DNA from: Candidatus Electrothrix communis
GTDB taxonomy: Bacteria > Desulfobacterota > Desulfobulbia > Desulfobulbales > Desulfobulbaceae
Reading direction: 5' to 3'
Assembly: GCA_030644725.1 (NCBI GenBank)
Contig: CP130629.1
Coordinates: forward strand, 1,564,795-1,628,794
Length of the DNA: 64,000 nt
How positions within the stretch are numbered: position 1 is the stretch's first letter; each line of letters opens with the position of its first letter. The notes below the pieces were generated by a model that ran no database searches, had not been told where the DNA came from, and was given only the letters and a program-made list of their open reading frames with translations. The position numbers and the translations under genes are program-made. Positions 53,838 to 61,894 of the stretch are shown piece after piece.

Positions 53838-54791
53838 TCAGCCCTTTTTCCGCGCTTCCTCTTCTTCCTGCTTGAGACGCTCACGCTCAGCCTTGAGCTG
53901 CTTGTACTCTTCTTCAATCTCATGCAACGAATCACCTTGGCGCTGCTGGAGCTCCTCAACCTTTTCTTTTATCTTCTCCTTTCTAAGCTTCATGCCCTCA
54001 GCCCCGAATAGGGTATTGGCCAGATACTTAAAAGAAAAAAGCATCAGGGCGACATCGTCTTCCTTGATTTTTTCAATGGTCTCCTGATCAACGTCATAGG
54101 TGTCAAGAAAGGAACTTTCAAAAATAAAGCGGCGGAAATGATCCAGATCCGTCGAGGCCATAAAGAACATCCTCTGGGCCGCTTCGGAAAGATTGGCCTG
54201 ATGTCCAAAGGACTTGCGCCGCATAACCAGACGAAGCCATTCCTTATTCATTTCATCGCGAAGAGCAACCCCTTGATCTTCCCTCCATTCCCCGACAGTC
54301 CACTGTTTTGGCTCTTCAAAACCCTTACAATGGGGCTCCTTCACCAAAAAGAAAAACTTCTCTTCTTTGACGCCTTCCTGGCCACCTTCATGGAAATCAG
54401 CCATGCCCACCGGATAATAACGGCAGGATGTGGGCCGATCCTCATACACGGTACAGCCTTCCGGGGTGACAAAGGGACAGGCATCTTTCTCCTCTGTCAG
54501 CTTTATCTGCACACCGGGCATATCGGTTTTTTCCAGGTAGGTCGGCTCGGTATACTGCGTAATAAATTCATGGGCAGAAATATTCAGCCTTTTCCGCAAA
54601 ATCAAAATATCGTACGGCGTCAGGACAATCTGTATATGATGGCAGCATGCCGTAAAACAGCTGACCCCAGGATGGCATTCAAACTGCAACGATGAATCCA
54701 GGGTTAATTTCTCAGGCATGATATTGGACGGATTTCTATTCGTCCCCTGAGTAAATTTATTATCCGTATCAGCGTTTTTTGTATCGCTCAT
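53838..54791 (-). CDS. YkgJ-family cysteine-cluster protein
   Basis: The 317-residue protein has the YkgJ (CxxxCC) metal-binding motif: CHPGVSCFTACC near residue 39, then ACPFVTPEGCTVYEDRPTSC, a total of seven cysteines that likely bind zinc or an iron-sulfur cluster. KEPHCKGF adds another. The C-terminal ~50 residues form a charged coiled coil (LKAERERLKQEEEEARKK). The family's function is not established, and no partner gene is adjacent. Confidence 0.85.
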   Translation of the reverse strand: MSDTKNADTDNKFTQGTNRNPSNIMPEKLTLDSSLQFECHPGVSCFTACCHHIQIVLTPYDILILRKRLNISAHEFITQYTEPTYLEKTDMPGVQIKLTEEKDACPFVTPEGCTVYEDRPTSCRYYPVGMADFHEGGQEGVKEEKFFFLVKEPHCKGFEEPKQWTVGEWREDQGVALRDEMNKEWLRLVMRRKSFGHQANLSEAAQRMFFMASTDLDHFRRFIFESSFLDTYDVDQETIEKIKEDDVALMLFSFKYLANTLFGAEGMKLRKEKIKEKVEELQQRQGDSLHEIEEEYKQLKAERERLKQEEEEARKKG

Positions 54792-54855
54792 TCTGCTCCT
54801 CGTTATTATATATTTTCAAAAAAATTATTTTCAAACGTCCATTGAAAAGTTATAC

Positions 54856-54883
54856 ATATTATCATCAAGAGGTATGTTGTCAA
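54856..54883 (-). promoter_or_regulatory. Sigma-70 promoter for the YkgJ gene
   Basis: On the minus strand TTGACA (54878-54883) and TAATAT (54856-54861) are 16 bp apart, ~65 bp before the ATG. Confidence 0.6.
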
Positions 54884-55008
54884 ACGAAACTTGCCTTTTT
54901 CGCTTATTTCCCTTGATACCCGTTCAAATTCGCTCCCTCACCTGTCCTGCGGCCCAGTGCTCGGCCAGAAGTATGTCCCATTGTTCTCCTGGGAATGAAA
55001 GCAGCGCC

Positions 55009-55036
55009 TTGCTTTTTCCCCCAAAGAAACTATAAT
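55009..55036 (+). promoter_or_regulatory. Sigma-70-like promoter for the small acidic protein gene
   Basis: TTGCTT (55009-55014) and a perfect TATAAT (55031-55036) are 16 bp apart, upstream of the ORF at 55068. Confidence 0.45.
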
Positions 55037-55067
55037 TTATTTAGATACAAAGTCAGAGGACGGGCGG

Positions 55068-55322
55068 TTGCCACCTCAGGTTTTACCGACCCCGTTGCTA
55101 TCAGATCATAACGTAATTAATTATATGAAGAAAATATTCCCGAATCCGATTGACTACAGCAAGGTAGAGACGTTAATTTATCATCTACCTGACGGGCCTT
55201 CCCTTTCTATGGCGATGGACGGAGTAGAAGATCTCTTTGATCTGGACATGGAACTCGGTGACATTTGCGATACCTCGGATATCGACGGTGTTATTCATTT
55301 TTTCCCCAGAGGTAATGCCTGA
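55068..55322 (+). CDS. Small acidic protein of unknown function
   Basis: The reading frame is 84 codons from a TTG at 55068, which has AGAGGA 7 bases upstream and a promoter before it, or 65 codons from ATG 55125 (MKKIFPNPIDYSKVE), which lacks a Shine-Dalgarno. The C-terminal half is very acidic (VEDLFDLDMELGDICDTSD). No domain is recognised. A terminator hairpin follows, which supports a real single-gene transcript. Confidence 0.55.
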   Translation: MPPQVLPTPLLSDHNVINYMKKIFPNPIDYSKVETLIYHLPDGPSLSMAMDGVEDLFDLDMELGDICDTSDIDGVIHFFPRGNA

Positions 55323-55355
55323 TCAACCCGGCTCTCTTTTTTCCAAATACGCAAG

Positions 55356-55390
55356 AAACCACCCCGTAACGGGGGGGGTTCTTTCTTTTC
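55356..55390 (+). terminator. Rho-independent terminator
   Basis: AACCACCCCGTAACGGGGGG forms a GC-rich stem-loop followed by a T-rich tract (TTCTTTCTTTTC). Confidence 0.7.
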
Positions 55391-55405
55391 CCTACCCACC
55401 CCCCC

Positions 55406-56191
55406 ATGCCTGATTCACCTGATTTACCACCACTTGATATAACCGGAGACCATCACGTCCATACCCGTTTCTGCAATCATGCAGTGGAGGAGATGGAAGA
55501 ATATGTGACTGCCGCCATCGATAAGGGATTGCGCAGCCTCACCTTTCTGGAGCACCTGGAATGCGGGCTTAGCTATGACCCGCGTATCTGGCTGACTCCG
55601 GAGGTCTTTCAGCAATATTTCCAGGAAGGGGAGCGGCTTCAGGGAAAATATGCTGACCGAATCACGGTCAGACTCGGTGCGGAAATCGGCTATAATCCAG
55701 CAGCGGTTGATGAGCTGCTCGCCATGCTTGCCGCCTTTCCCTTTGCCCATCGCGGGCTCTCCTGCCATTTCTATTTTGACGGCAACGAGCATCTCAACAT
55801 GCTCAGCCGCCGGACTGATCATATCAAAAAAATAGCAGCGTTCGGTACCGAGAAAATACTGGACACCTATTTCAGCAACCTGATCCAGGGCTGCCAGGAT
55901 ATCCCCTGCGACAAACTCTGTCATCTTGATGCGGCCCTGCGCCATAATGCTCCAGTCCTGACTGCGCATCATCATGCGCTCATTAAAGAGCTTTTTGCGG
56001 TGATGCTGGAAAAAAATATCGCTCTGGAGGTGAACACCTCGGGGTATGAGCTGCGTCCGCATCCCTATCCGGCCTTCGCCTTGATCCAACAGGCCCGGCA
56101 GCTGGGAATTCCCCTGATTATTGGTTCTGATGCCCATCGCCCTGAGCAAGTGGGTCGTTTTTTTGAGCGGGTGGCGGAAGAGTTGGGGTAG
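55406..56191 (+). CDS. PHP-domain phosphatase, histidinol-phosphatase (HisJ)-like
   Basis: The 261-residue PHP-fold metal-dependent phosphoesterase begins with the metal-binding GDHHVHTRFCNHAV (HxH). LEHLECGL, GAEIGYNP and a C-terminal IIGSDAHRPEQVG (DAH) supply the other ligands. HisJ-type enzymes remove phosphate from histidinol phosphate in histidine synthesis. No his genes are nearby, so another phosphoester substrate is possible. Confidence 0.8.
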   Translation: MPDSPDLPPLDITGDHHVHTRFCNHAVEEMEEYVTAAIDKGLRSLTFLEHLECGLSYDPRIWLTPEVFQQYFQEGERLQGKYADRITVRLGAEIGYNPAAVDELLAMLAAFPFAHRGLSCHFYFDGNEHLNMLSRRTDHIKKIAAFGTEKILDTYFSNLIQGCQDIPCDKLCHLDAALRHNAPVLTAHHHALIKELFAVMLEKNIALEVNTSGYELRPHPYPAFALIQQARQLGIPLIIGSDAHRPEQVGRFFERVAEELG

Positions 56192-56226
56192 AGCCCCTGA
56201 TTCCCTGCCGGTTCCATTCTCGGTGG

Positions 56227-56311
56227 TGCCTGCTCCGCGACGGCAACCACCGGAACGGAAGCCGCAGCGAATCCTGCCTGCCTGTACGGGCACGGCACGC
56301 CGTGTGCGCCC
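56227..56311. repeat. Palindromic repeats downstream of the conflict operon
   Basis: Two units are seen: TGCCTGCTCCGCGACGGCA (56227-56245) and GGGCACGGCACGCCGTGTGC (from 56288, ending GCCC at 56311). Both recur at 63.9 kb on the other side of the operon. The second supplies the TAG stop of the adjacent FGE-domain gene on the minus strand (56311-56313). Confidence 0.6.
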
Positions 56312-57123
56312 TACTGCTTGCTTGTTCGACCTCGGGAAAGACGAAAACCAAGCGAGTCGTCGCGGAGACCCGGCGGGTCCCCGCGGCGGTAGGCAGAACG
56401 GCAGTACCTGCCGTGGCGGAACCAGGAACCGCCCCGACACACACGGGTACGCCCATCAGACGGTCCAACAGGATCAACAACAGACCCTGCTGGATAATCA
56501 CCAAACCAGTCCTGACACCACTCCCGGACATTGCCGTGCATCTGGTATAGTCCCCAATCGTTACAGGGCAGGGCCTTGACATCCACCGTCTCTTCACGAT
56601 ATTCGCCTTTTTCACCTCCGGCATAGGGGTAATTGCCGTCATAATTCACCTGATCGGTGGTGACATTCTCTCCAAAAGAAAACGGGGTGGTCGTTCCAGC
56701 TCGGCAGGCATATTCCCATTGGGCTTCTGTCGGCAGGATCAACTCAAGGCCAGGAATTTCCTTATTCAGTCGCTCCATAAATTCTTGGGTATCCTCCCAG
56801 CTAATCTGCTCAACCGGTCGTTGATCTCCTTTAAAATGACTGGGATTCTCTTGCATCACCGCCTGCCAGAGGGCCTGGGTCACGGCGGTAGCCCCCAGCC
56901 AAAATCCTTCACTCAAAGTCACCTGATGCAGAGTCTCATCTTTATACCGCTGCGGCTCTTCTTCCGGCGAACCCATCATAAAAGTCCCCGGCTCAATCCA
57001 ACGCAGGACATGGCGCAACTTCTGAAAATGAAAGGCCATCCACAGGCCGTGTTCGTCTTCACCCCATTCTGAGGCCCAGCGGTCTGGGAAGAATTCTGGC
57101 CAGCGTTTGGATTCGTTGATCAT
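56311..57123 (-). CDS. FGE/SUMF1-fold protein, candidate DGR-diversified target
   Basis: The 270-residue protein is almost entirely one formylglycine-generating-enzyme-like (C-type-lectin-fold) domain: IEPGTFMMGSPEEEP, LGATAVTQALWQAVM, LPTEAQWEYACRAG, YQMHGNVREWCQDWFGD, RVCRGGSWFRHGRYCRSAYR and a terminal LGFRLSRGR. The first catalytic-type Cys of true FGEs is present (YCRSAYR) but the second is not, so it is likely a binding scaffold. Between GGSW and GFRL the exposed positions are mostly NNC codons, the mark of adenine-directed mutagenesis of AAC codons in diversity-generating retroelements. It ends the conflict operon, 61 bp after the vWA-like/FGE fusion gene. Confidence 0.88.
   Translation of the reverse strand: MINESKRWPEFFPDRWASEWGEDEHGLWMAFHFQKLRHVLRWIEPGTFMMGSPEEEPQRYKDETLHQVTLSEGFWLGATAVTQALWQAVMQENPSHFKGDQRPVEQISWEDTQEFMERLNKEIPGLELILPTEAQWEYACRAGTTTPFSFGENVTTDQVNYDGNYPYAGGEKGEYREETVDVKALPCNDWGLYQMHGNVREWCQDWFGDYPAGSVVDPVGPSDGRTRVCRGGSWFRHGRYCRSAYRRGDPPGLRDDSLGFRLSRGRTSKQ
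56344..56424 (-). other. Candidate DGR variable region (VR)
   Basis: On the coding strand, from TGG (56422-56424) to the GGT-TTT-CGT codons near 56341, the variable-type codons read TTC CGC CAC GGC AGG TAC, then TAC CGC CGC GGG GAC, then CTC CGC GAC GAC TCG. Twelve of these sixteen end in C, with the first two bases free. Fixed codons (TGC CGT TCT GCC; CCG CCG GGT) lie between them. Replacing the free bases by A gives the usual template peptide pattern SWNNNGRNCRSANRN. The equivalent segment of the neighbouring FGE domain (58.1 kb) lacks this codon pattern. Confidence 0.65.
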
Positions 57124-57184
57124 GATTTCAATACTGTTGATAATTTATCAGTTCCTTCGGAAATGCTGGTAAAATCACCTGCAA

Positions 57185-60100
57185 TCATGCATGTTCCTCT
57201 ATAACACGAAAAAAGAACGTGTGAATCAGATCGTAAAGATCGCCGTCATCAACCAACAAGCCTGATTCGGCATCGTCCGTAAGCCAAATAAACTTGATAT
57301 AAGGAAACATTTTTTGAAAAGAAATAAAATCTTCTAGTTGTAAGGTCGAATGTTTCATTTTATTAAGCGAAACTGGCAAGTAATTGTTTACGCCTGTATA
57401 AAATCGCGCCTCTAGCACGTTAGAAAGTGTTATTTTCATTTTTTCTGTTACAGGGCCAGAGTCAATGTCGGGTACACGAACAATCTCCTTCCATACCATC
57501 CCAAACAACCCTTCAAAATTATCAGGAAAATCTACCTCTCTTGCCATATCCAACACTCTTAATGCTTCCCGTCCCCATACGGTTCGCGAGCTTTGTTGAA
57601 AACTCGCTCCTCTCTCAAATATCCTCGCAACGATAACCTCCACGCAGGAAAGGTTAGTAGCACGAATACTCAACTGCGCACCTTGTTCTTTCAAAAAGTT
57701 ACTTCTCTGTTTCCTGACCCACTCTGGATCAACTGTCCGCAGCACCAGCCAACCCAAAATTTTCTTGGCAGTTTTCTTGAACGCTTCTCGCTGTTGATTT
57801 TCCTTACCTTTCGGCATTGCCTGCACAACTTCAGCTGCTGCCTGATTCAACCAGCCTATAGCAAATTCTATTTCGATATCTGGACTACAGAGCAGTTCGC
57901 CTATAGTCTTCTTTGATTGATTCTTGGACAGAAAATAAATTTTTTCCTTAACAAATTTAAATTCATCAGAGTTACAAAGTTCATTGATATGCTGTTGAAT
58001 GACAATATCAAATTCACTAAATGGAATTTTAGTCCCGGAAAGATCAACCTCTGAAATTATCTCAACGTCCGAAGTACTATTACGGCCTTGATAGAGACGA
58101 AAACCAAGCCAATAATTTTTAAAAACAGATCTATCTCCATTACGATAGGCAGAACGACAATAGGTTGCGCGGTCATCCCAAGAACCTCCACGACATACTC
58201 TGTTGCGTCCTTCAGTTGTGCTATCAAGATCAACTGTCACCCCTTCACCAGTGAATTCACGATATCTATCTCGGCACCATTCCCATACATTGCCATGCAT
58301 CTGATATAGACCCCACTGATTGCAAGGTAGAGCCTGCGCCTCAACAGTTTCCTTGCGGTACAAACCATTTTTACCGCCTGGATAGGGATAATTACCGTCA
58401 AAGTTTACCTGATCTATACTGACAGTATTACCAAAAGAAAACGGCGTATTCGTCCCAGCCCGACAAGCGTATTCCCACTGCGCCTCGCTGGGTAAGTCAA
58501 GCTCCAAGCTAGGAATTGCCTTATTGATCTGTTTTGTCAGTTCTTGAACATCGTTCCAGCTTACCTGTTCTACCGGTCGCTGCTTCCCTATAAATCGACT
58601 CGGATTCTTTCCGGTTACGGCCTGCCAAAACTCCTGCGTACAAGCAGTATCAGACAGCCAATAGCTCTCGGTTAATATCACATTACGCTGTGTTTCATCA
58701 TCATCACGTTCCGGCTCACTCTCCGGCGACCCCATCATAAAACTCCCCGGTTGAATCCAACGGAATCGTTGGGTCACACCCCGAAAAACCAAATCTGCAT
58801 ATAGGCCATATTGATCCGTTCCCATACGTTTCGCCCATTGCGGCTGGATAAAACCCTGTTGCCGGATTTCCTCAAACTCATCTGCTCGTATCCAACACCC
58901 TTTGGTGACGGTAAAGCTCCCCAACGAACCACCTTTCTTATCCCGCAAAGGATATTCCTGGGGCGGCAACCAGTAAAGATCAGCGCTATCGTTTCCCGAG
59001 GACAAACAAAGCCCCAGCCCCTTTGGATCACGCCGAATACTCTTTGCCCATTCAGGCCGAGTGATTCCCTCTACGGTCAATCGCTCTTGCGAACCCTGAA
59101 TGTGGAGCAGCCCGGATTTTGGCACCGGGATCGAGTCGAGATGTTCTGTATTGCGAAGATGCAACTCCCCTCTCCTGCCCTGCTCATCCTCATGCTGCCA
59201 CTGAAACTGCATGCTGTCCAGATGCAAAACACCAAGCGGACTGCCCTGCGCTTTCCCGGTGTCCGGTTCAAGCTCCAAGGGTTCAAGCCGTTGCATCAGC
59301 CGATACCGTTTTTCTTGTCCAGCTCCCTGTAAAGCCCAAAGAACTCGTTTATAATCAAACCCTTCAGGGAGTTCAAAATCCTGCCCAGCTTCCACCCTTT
59401 TACCGGCCATGCGGGCAACCACAGCAGTCAGCGGATCAGCAAGCGAGGAACCCCATATACTGCTGTGCATATCACCTTGCTTGCGCCGAATCCAGGATTC
59501 AAGCTGAGCAAGGCGAGCAAAACCTCCTGACTCATCCACAGTGGCGAACAAGTCCCAAAAAAATCGTTGTGCTTGTTCATCCAGCTCAGGCTTACCTTCC
59601 AGTTCTGCCAAAATCAGTTCTTCAGTAGCCTGCTCCGACTCTGGTAGATAGCTATGCACCGCCTGTATCATCTTTCTGACAGCTTCCTTTTTCCTATTTG
59701 GCAGGGCACGAAAATTCTCCCGCCGCCTTTTCATGGCTTCCGGCTTCCACAGGGCACCCAGCGGGGTTGGGTAGACATCCTGATGCAACCAGGCCGCAAT
59801 TTCACAACCCACATCCATAGGCTCTGAAGACAGGAGACAGCGCACAGCACGAATCAGGGCCGGTTCCAGATGTGTTGCTGGGGCCAACAGATCAAGCAGC
59901 TGATCAACCTGGGCCTCGGCTTCTTCTCCGCTCCCTCCCTTTTTCCGCATCCTCTGCATGGGTTTGGCAGGCAAACGCCGTTCAATATCCCAGACATACA
60001 TGCTGAACAGGCGGGCTGTCCGCCGCGACCAGTAGCGTTCAGGACAGGGAACCAAGGCAACCGGCTCCAGGCCAGCTGACCGCAACTGCCTGCCAAAGCT

Positions 60101-60904
60101 CATCCAGGCCTTTTTTTGTCCTCCGGGCAGGAGCCCGAGATCTCCCAGCACCAAGATCGGTGTTCCGGCAACAGGGCGACGATAGTGCTGCAAGGGGAAA
60201 CGTTTTCCTGGTTCGTACTGGCGACAAGGACCGTTGGGCCCCTGTTCAAAAACAAGGATTTCCATCCCGGCAGTACCGCGAAAGGAAGACAGCCTGTCTG
60301 CCAGGGCAATAAAATCCTGCCAAAAGGGCAACAGGCGAAGATCACGATCAAGAATCAGCTGGCAGCTTGTACTCCAGGAACGACGGGGAATTTTGGGGAG
60401 AACTCGGAGGACTTCCCCCTGAGAAATACACTTGATCAAACGCCGGAGATCCAACGTGCGACCATACTGCGCCTGACCAAGGACAAGACGTAAAAAGGGC
60501 CAAAGCCGTTTCCAAGGGGCAAGGTCCGCAGGGATTGGTGGACTTCCCAGGGTAATCCCGGTTTGTTCCCGTTCAGCAAGCGAACGCCCGGTATCTGCAT
60601 CCAGGGGGCGTTCCAGCTGCCGATCTTTCGGGGCAATGGACTCCCGTTCCTTGACCAGAAAAAAACGAGCCTTGGGTTTCTTGGTAGACCCTATCGACGG
60701 AGGCGTTGGTTCTGTTGCTCCGGCTTGCCCGTCTGTTTCAGGAAAAGGCCGCTGTTTTTTAGCTGGCAGCTCTCTCTGCGCCGGTTCAAAACCGACAAGA
60801 TCAGCCAGTTCAGCATGGCGAGCTGAAGCATGCTGGGCCAGCAAATAGAGCAGGTCAGCCCGAGACCGTGCCGAACGACGAAAGGGGCGGTCAGGAGGAA
60901 TCAT
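57185..60904 (-). CDS. SAV_2336-type vWA-like / FGE-domain fusion protein of a MoxR conflict system
   Basis: This 1,239-residue protein has three parts. The N-terminal ~330 residues resemble the SAV_2336 N-terminal/vWA-like module: basic PRRSW, then CQLILDRDLRLLPFWQDF where vWA proteins have a MIDAS DxSxS, then GTPILVLGDLGLL. The middle (~700-960) is an FGE/SUMF1-like domain (WIQPGSFMMGSPESEP, LPSEAQWEYACRAG, YQMHGNVWEWCRDRY, CRGGSWDDRATYCRSAY, LGFRLYQGR). The C-terminal ~260 residues share motifs with the end of the adjacent protease (KILGWLVLRTVD; VEVIVARIF; EGLFGMVWKEIV). It probably acts with the MoxR ATPase, 12 bp upstream, as the vWA partner. Shine-Dalgarno: AAGGGGCC. The FGE part lacks the second catalytic cysteine. 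Confidence 0.75.
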   Translation of the reverse strand: MIPPDRPFRRSARSRADLLYLLAQHASARHAELADLVGFEPAQRELPAKKQRPFPETDGQAGATEPTPPSIGSTKKPKARFFLVKERESIAPKDRQLERPLDADTGRSLAEREQTGITLGSPPIPADLAPWKRLWPFLRLVLGQAQYGRTLDLRRLIKCISQGEVLRVLPKIPRRSWSTSCQLILDRDLRLLPFWQDFIALADRLSSFRGTAGMEILVFEQGPNGPCRQYEPGKRFPLQHYRRPVAGTPILVLGDLGLLPGGQKKAWMSFGRQLRSAGLEPVALVPCPERYWSRRTARLFSMYVWDIERRLPAKPMQRMRKKGGSGEEAEAQVDQLLDLLAPATHLEPALIRAVRCLLSSEPMDVGCEIAAWLHQDVYPTPLGALWKPEAMKRRRENFRALPNRKKEAVRKMIQAVHSYLPESEQATEELILAELEGKPELDEQAQRFFWDLFATVDESGGFARLAQLESWIRRKQGDMHSSIWGSSLADPLTAVVARMAGKRVEAGQDFELPEGFDYKRVLWALQGAGQEKRYRLMQRLEPLELEPDTGKAQGSPLGVLHLDSMQFQWQHEDEQGRRGELHLRNTEHLDSIPVPKSGLLHIQGSQERLTVEGITRPEWAKSIRRDPKGLGLCLSSGNDSADLYWLPPQEYPLRDKKGGSLGSFTVTKGCWIRADEFEEIRQQGFIQPQWAKRMGTDQYGLYADLVFRGVTQRFRWIQPGSFMMGSPESEPERDDDETQRNVILTESYWLSDTACTQEFWQAVTGKNPSRFIGKQRPVEQVSWNDVQELTKQINKAIPSLELDLPSEAQWEYACRAGTNTPFSFGNTVSIDQVNFDGNYPYPGGKNGLYRKETVEAQALPCNQWGLYQMHGNVWEWCRDRYREFTGEGVTVDLDSTTEGRNRVCRGGSWDDRATYCRSAYRNGDRSVFKNYWLGFRLYQGRNSTSDVEIISEVDLSGTKIPFSEFDIVIQQHINELCNSDEFKFVKEKIYFLSKNQSKKTIGELLCSPDIEIEFAIGWLNQAAAEVVQAMPKGKENQQREAFKKTAKKILGWLVLRTVDPEWVRKQRSNFLKEQGAQLSIRATNLSCVEVIVARIFERGASFQQSSRTVWGREALRVLDMAREVDFPDNFEGLFGMVWKEIVRVPDIDSGPVTEKMKITLSNVLEARFYTGVNNYLPVSLNKMKHSTLQLEDFISFQKMFPYIKFIWLTDDAESGLLVDDGDLYDLIHTFFFRVIEEHA

Positions 60905-60916
60905 GGGTTAGGCCCC

Positions 60917-61894
60917 TTAATCTTCATCCAGATCAACGTATTTTTTCAAGGCATACTCAGCCACTGTTTCGAGCATTTTTTCCTGCTCCTTAAAATCATC
61001 AGGAGCAAGCCGGGAAAGAGCACGCAGCATATCAAGGTATTCTGCCTGCCCCGGTGGCGTACCGCCCTGACGACGGGCCTCAGCCCGATCTGCCCAGAGC
61101 AATTTTGCGGTTTCCCGCATCACCTCTTCGGAACAGCTGCTGCCGAAATGATGCTCTCCCCGTTTCATCAAAAAGCGGCAAAACTCTTTTTCCGCTTTGG
61201 GCAGGCGCAGATGCAGGACCAGACAGCGTCGGACAAAGGCCGGGGGCAGCTCCCGCTCCTCGTTGGTGGTGATAATCACCAAGGGAACGGTTGTGTTATT
61301 CATCCCCACTGGCTCTTGCAGATACGGCACCGGGAAACTGCCGTTCCCCAAGGTCTCCAGCAGGCCGTTGGGCAAATCCGCATCAGCCTTGTCGATCTCG
61401 TCGATGAGCAGAACAGTCCCCTTTTCTTTGGTCCACCCTCGGGGTGGTTCAGGACGAGAGTAATGATGGGGGCATTGCTTGTATCGCGTATCTGCCTTTT
61501 CCCAATCAAAGACCCACCAGAGCGGACCAGGGCTGAGATAATTAATCGGGGCCAGTTTTTTCCGTACCTCTTCTTCCTGACGGCAGATATGGCCCAAGGC
61601 CTGGGCCTCACCCAGTCGTCCCACCGCATCAAAATGATATTGCAGATCCTGGCTCTCGCTGCGGGAATGGACGACCTCAGACACAAAGAGCCGCTCCAGA
61701 TGCTCGGCAGCAGCACGGGCTAATTGACTCTTTCCTGTTCCCGGCTCTCCCCGGACCAGCAGCGGTCGTTCAGCACTCAGAGCGGCTCGAATCGCATTGA
61801 CGCTGTAGCTGTCAAAGACATGCACGGTTGCTGGCCAGGAACCTCTTTTGGGGAGGAGTATTTTTTTATCTACTTCAAATTCTGGGATATTCAT
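60917..61894 (-). CDS. MoxR-family AAA+ ATPase
   Basis: The 325-residue AAA+ ATPase has Walker A GEPGTGKSQ (~49-57), Walker B VLLIDEIDKAD (~166-176), sensor 1 ITTNEERELPPAF and an arginine-finger region FVRRCLVLHLRLP, as in MoxR proteins. MoxR ATPases typically remodel partner complexes together with a vWA protein; here that partner is likely the next gene. It overlaps the protease gene by 4 bp (ATGA). Confidence 0.9.
   Translation of the reverse strand: MNIPEFEVDKKILLPKRGSWPATVHVFDSYSVNAIRAALSAERPLLVRGEPGTGKSQLARAAAEHLERLFVSEVVHSRSESQDLQYHFDAVGRLGEAQALGHICRQEEEVRKKLAPINYLSPGPLWWVFDWEKADTRYKQCPHHYSRPEPPRGWTKEKGTVLLIDEIDKADADLPNGLLETLGNGSFPVPYLQEPVGMNNTTVPLVIITTNEERELPPAFVRRCLVLHLRLPKAEKEFCRFLMKRGEHHFGSSCSEEVMRETAKLLWADRAEARRQGGTPPGQAEYLDMLRALSRLAPDDFKEQEKMLETVAEYALKKYVDLDED

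Noticed and set aside
55424..56440. Minus-strand ORF of 338 codons opposite the PHP phosphatase gene
   Set aside because: The plus strand encodes a clear PHP protein with all metal motifs; the antisense frame has no domain and runs into the next gene's end.
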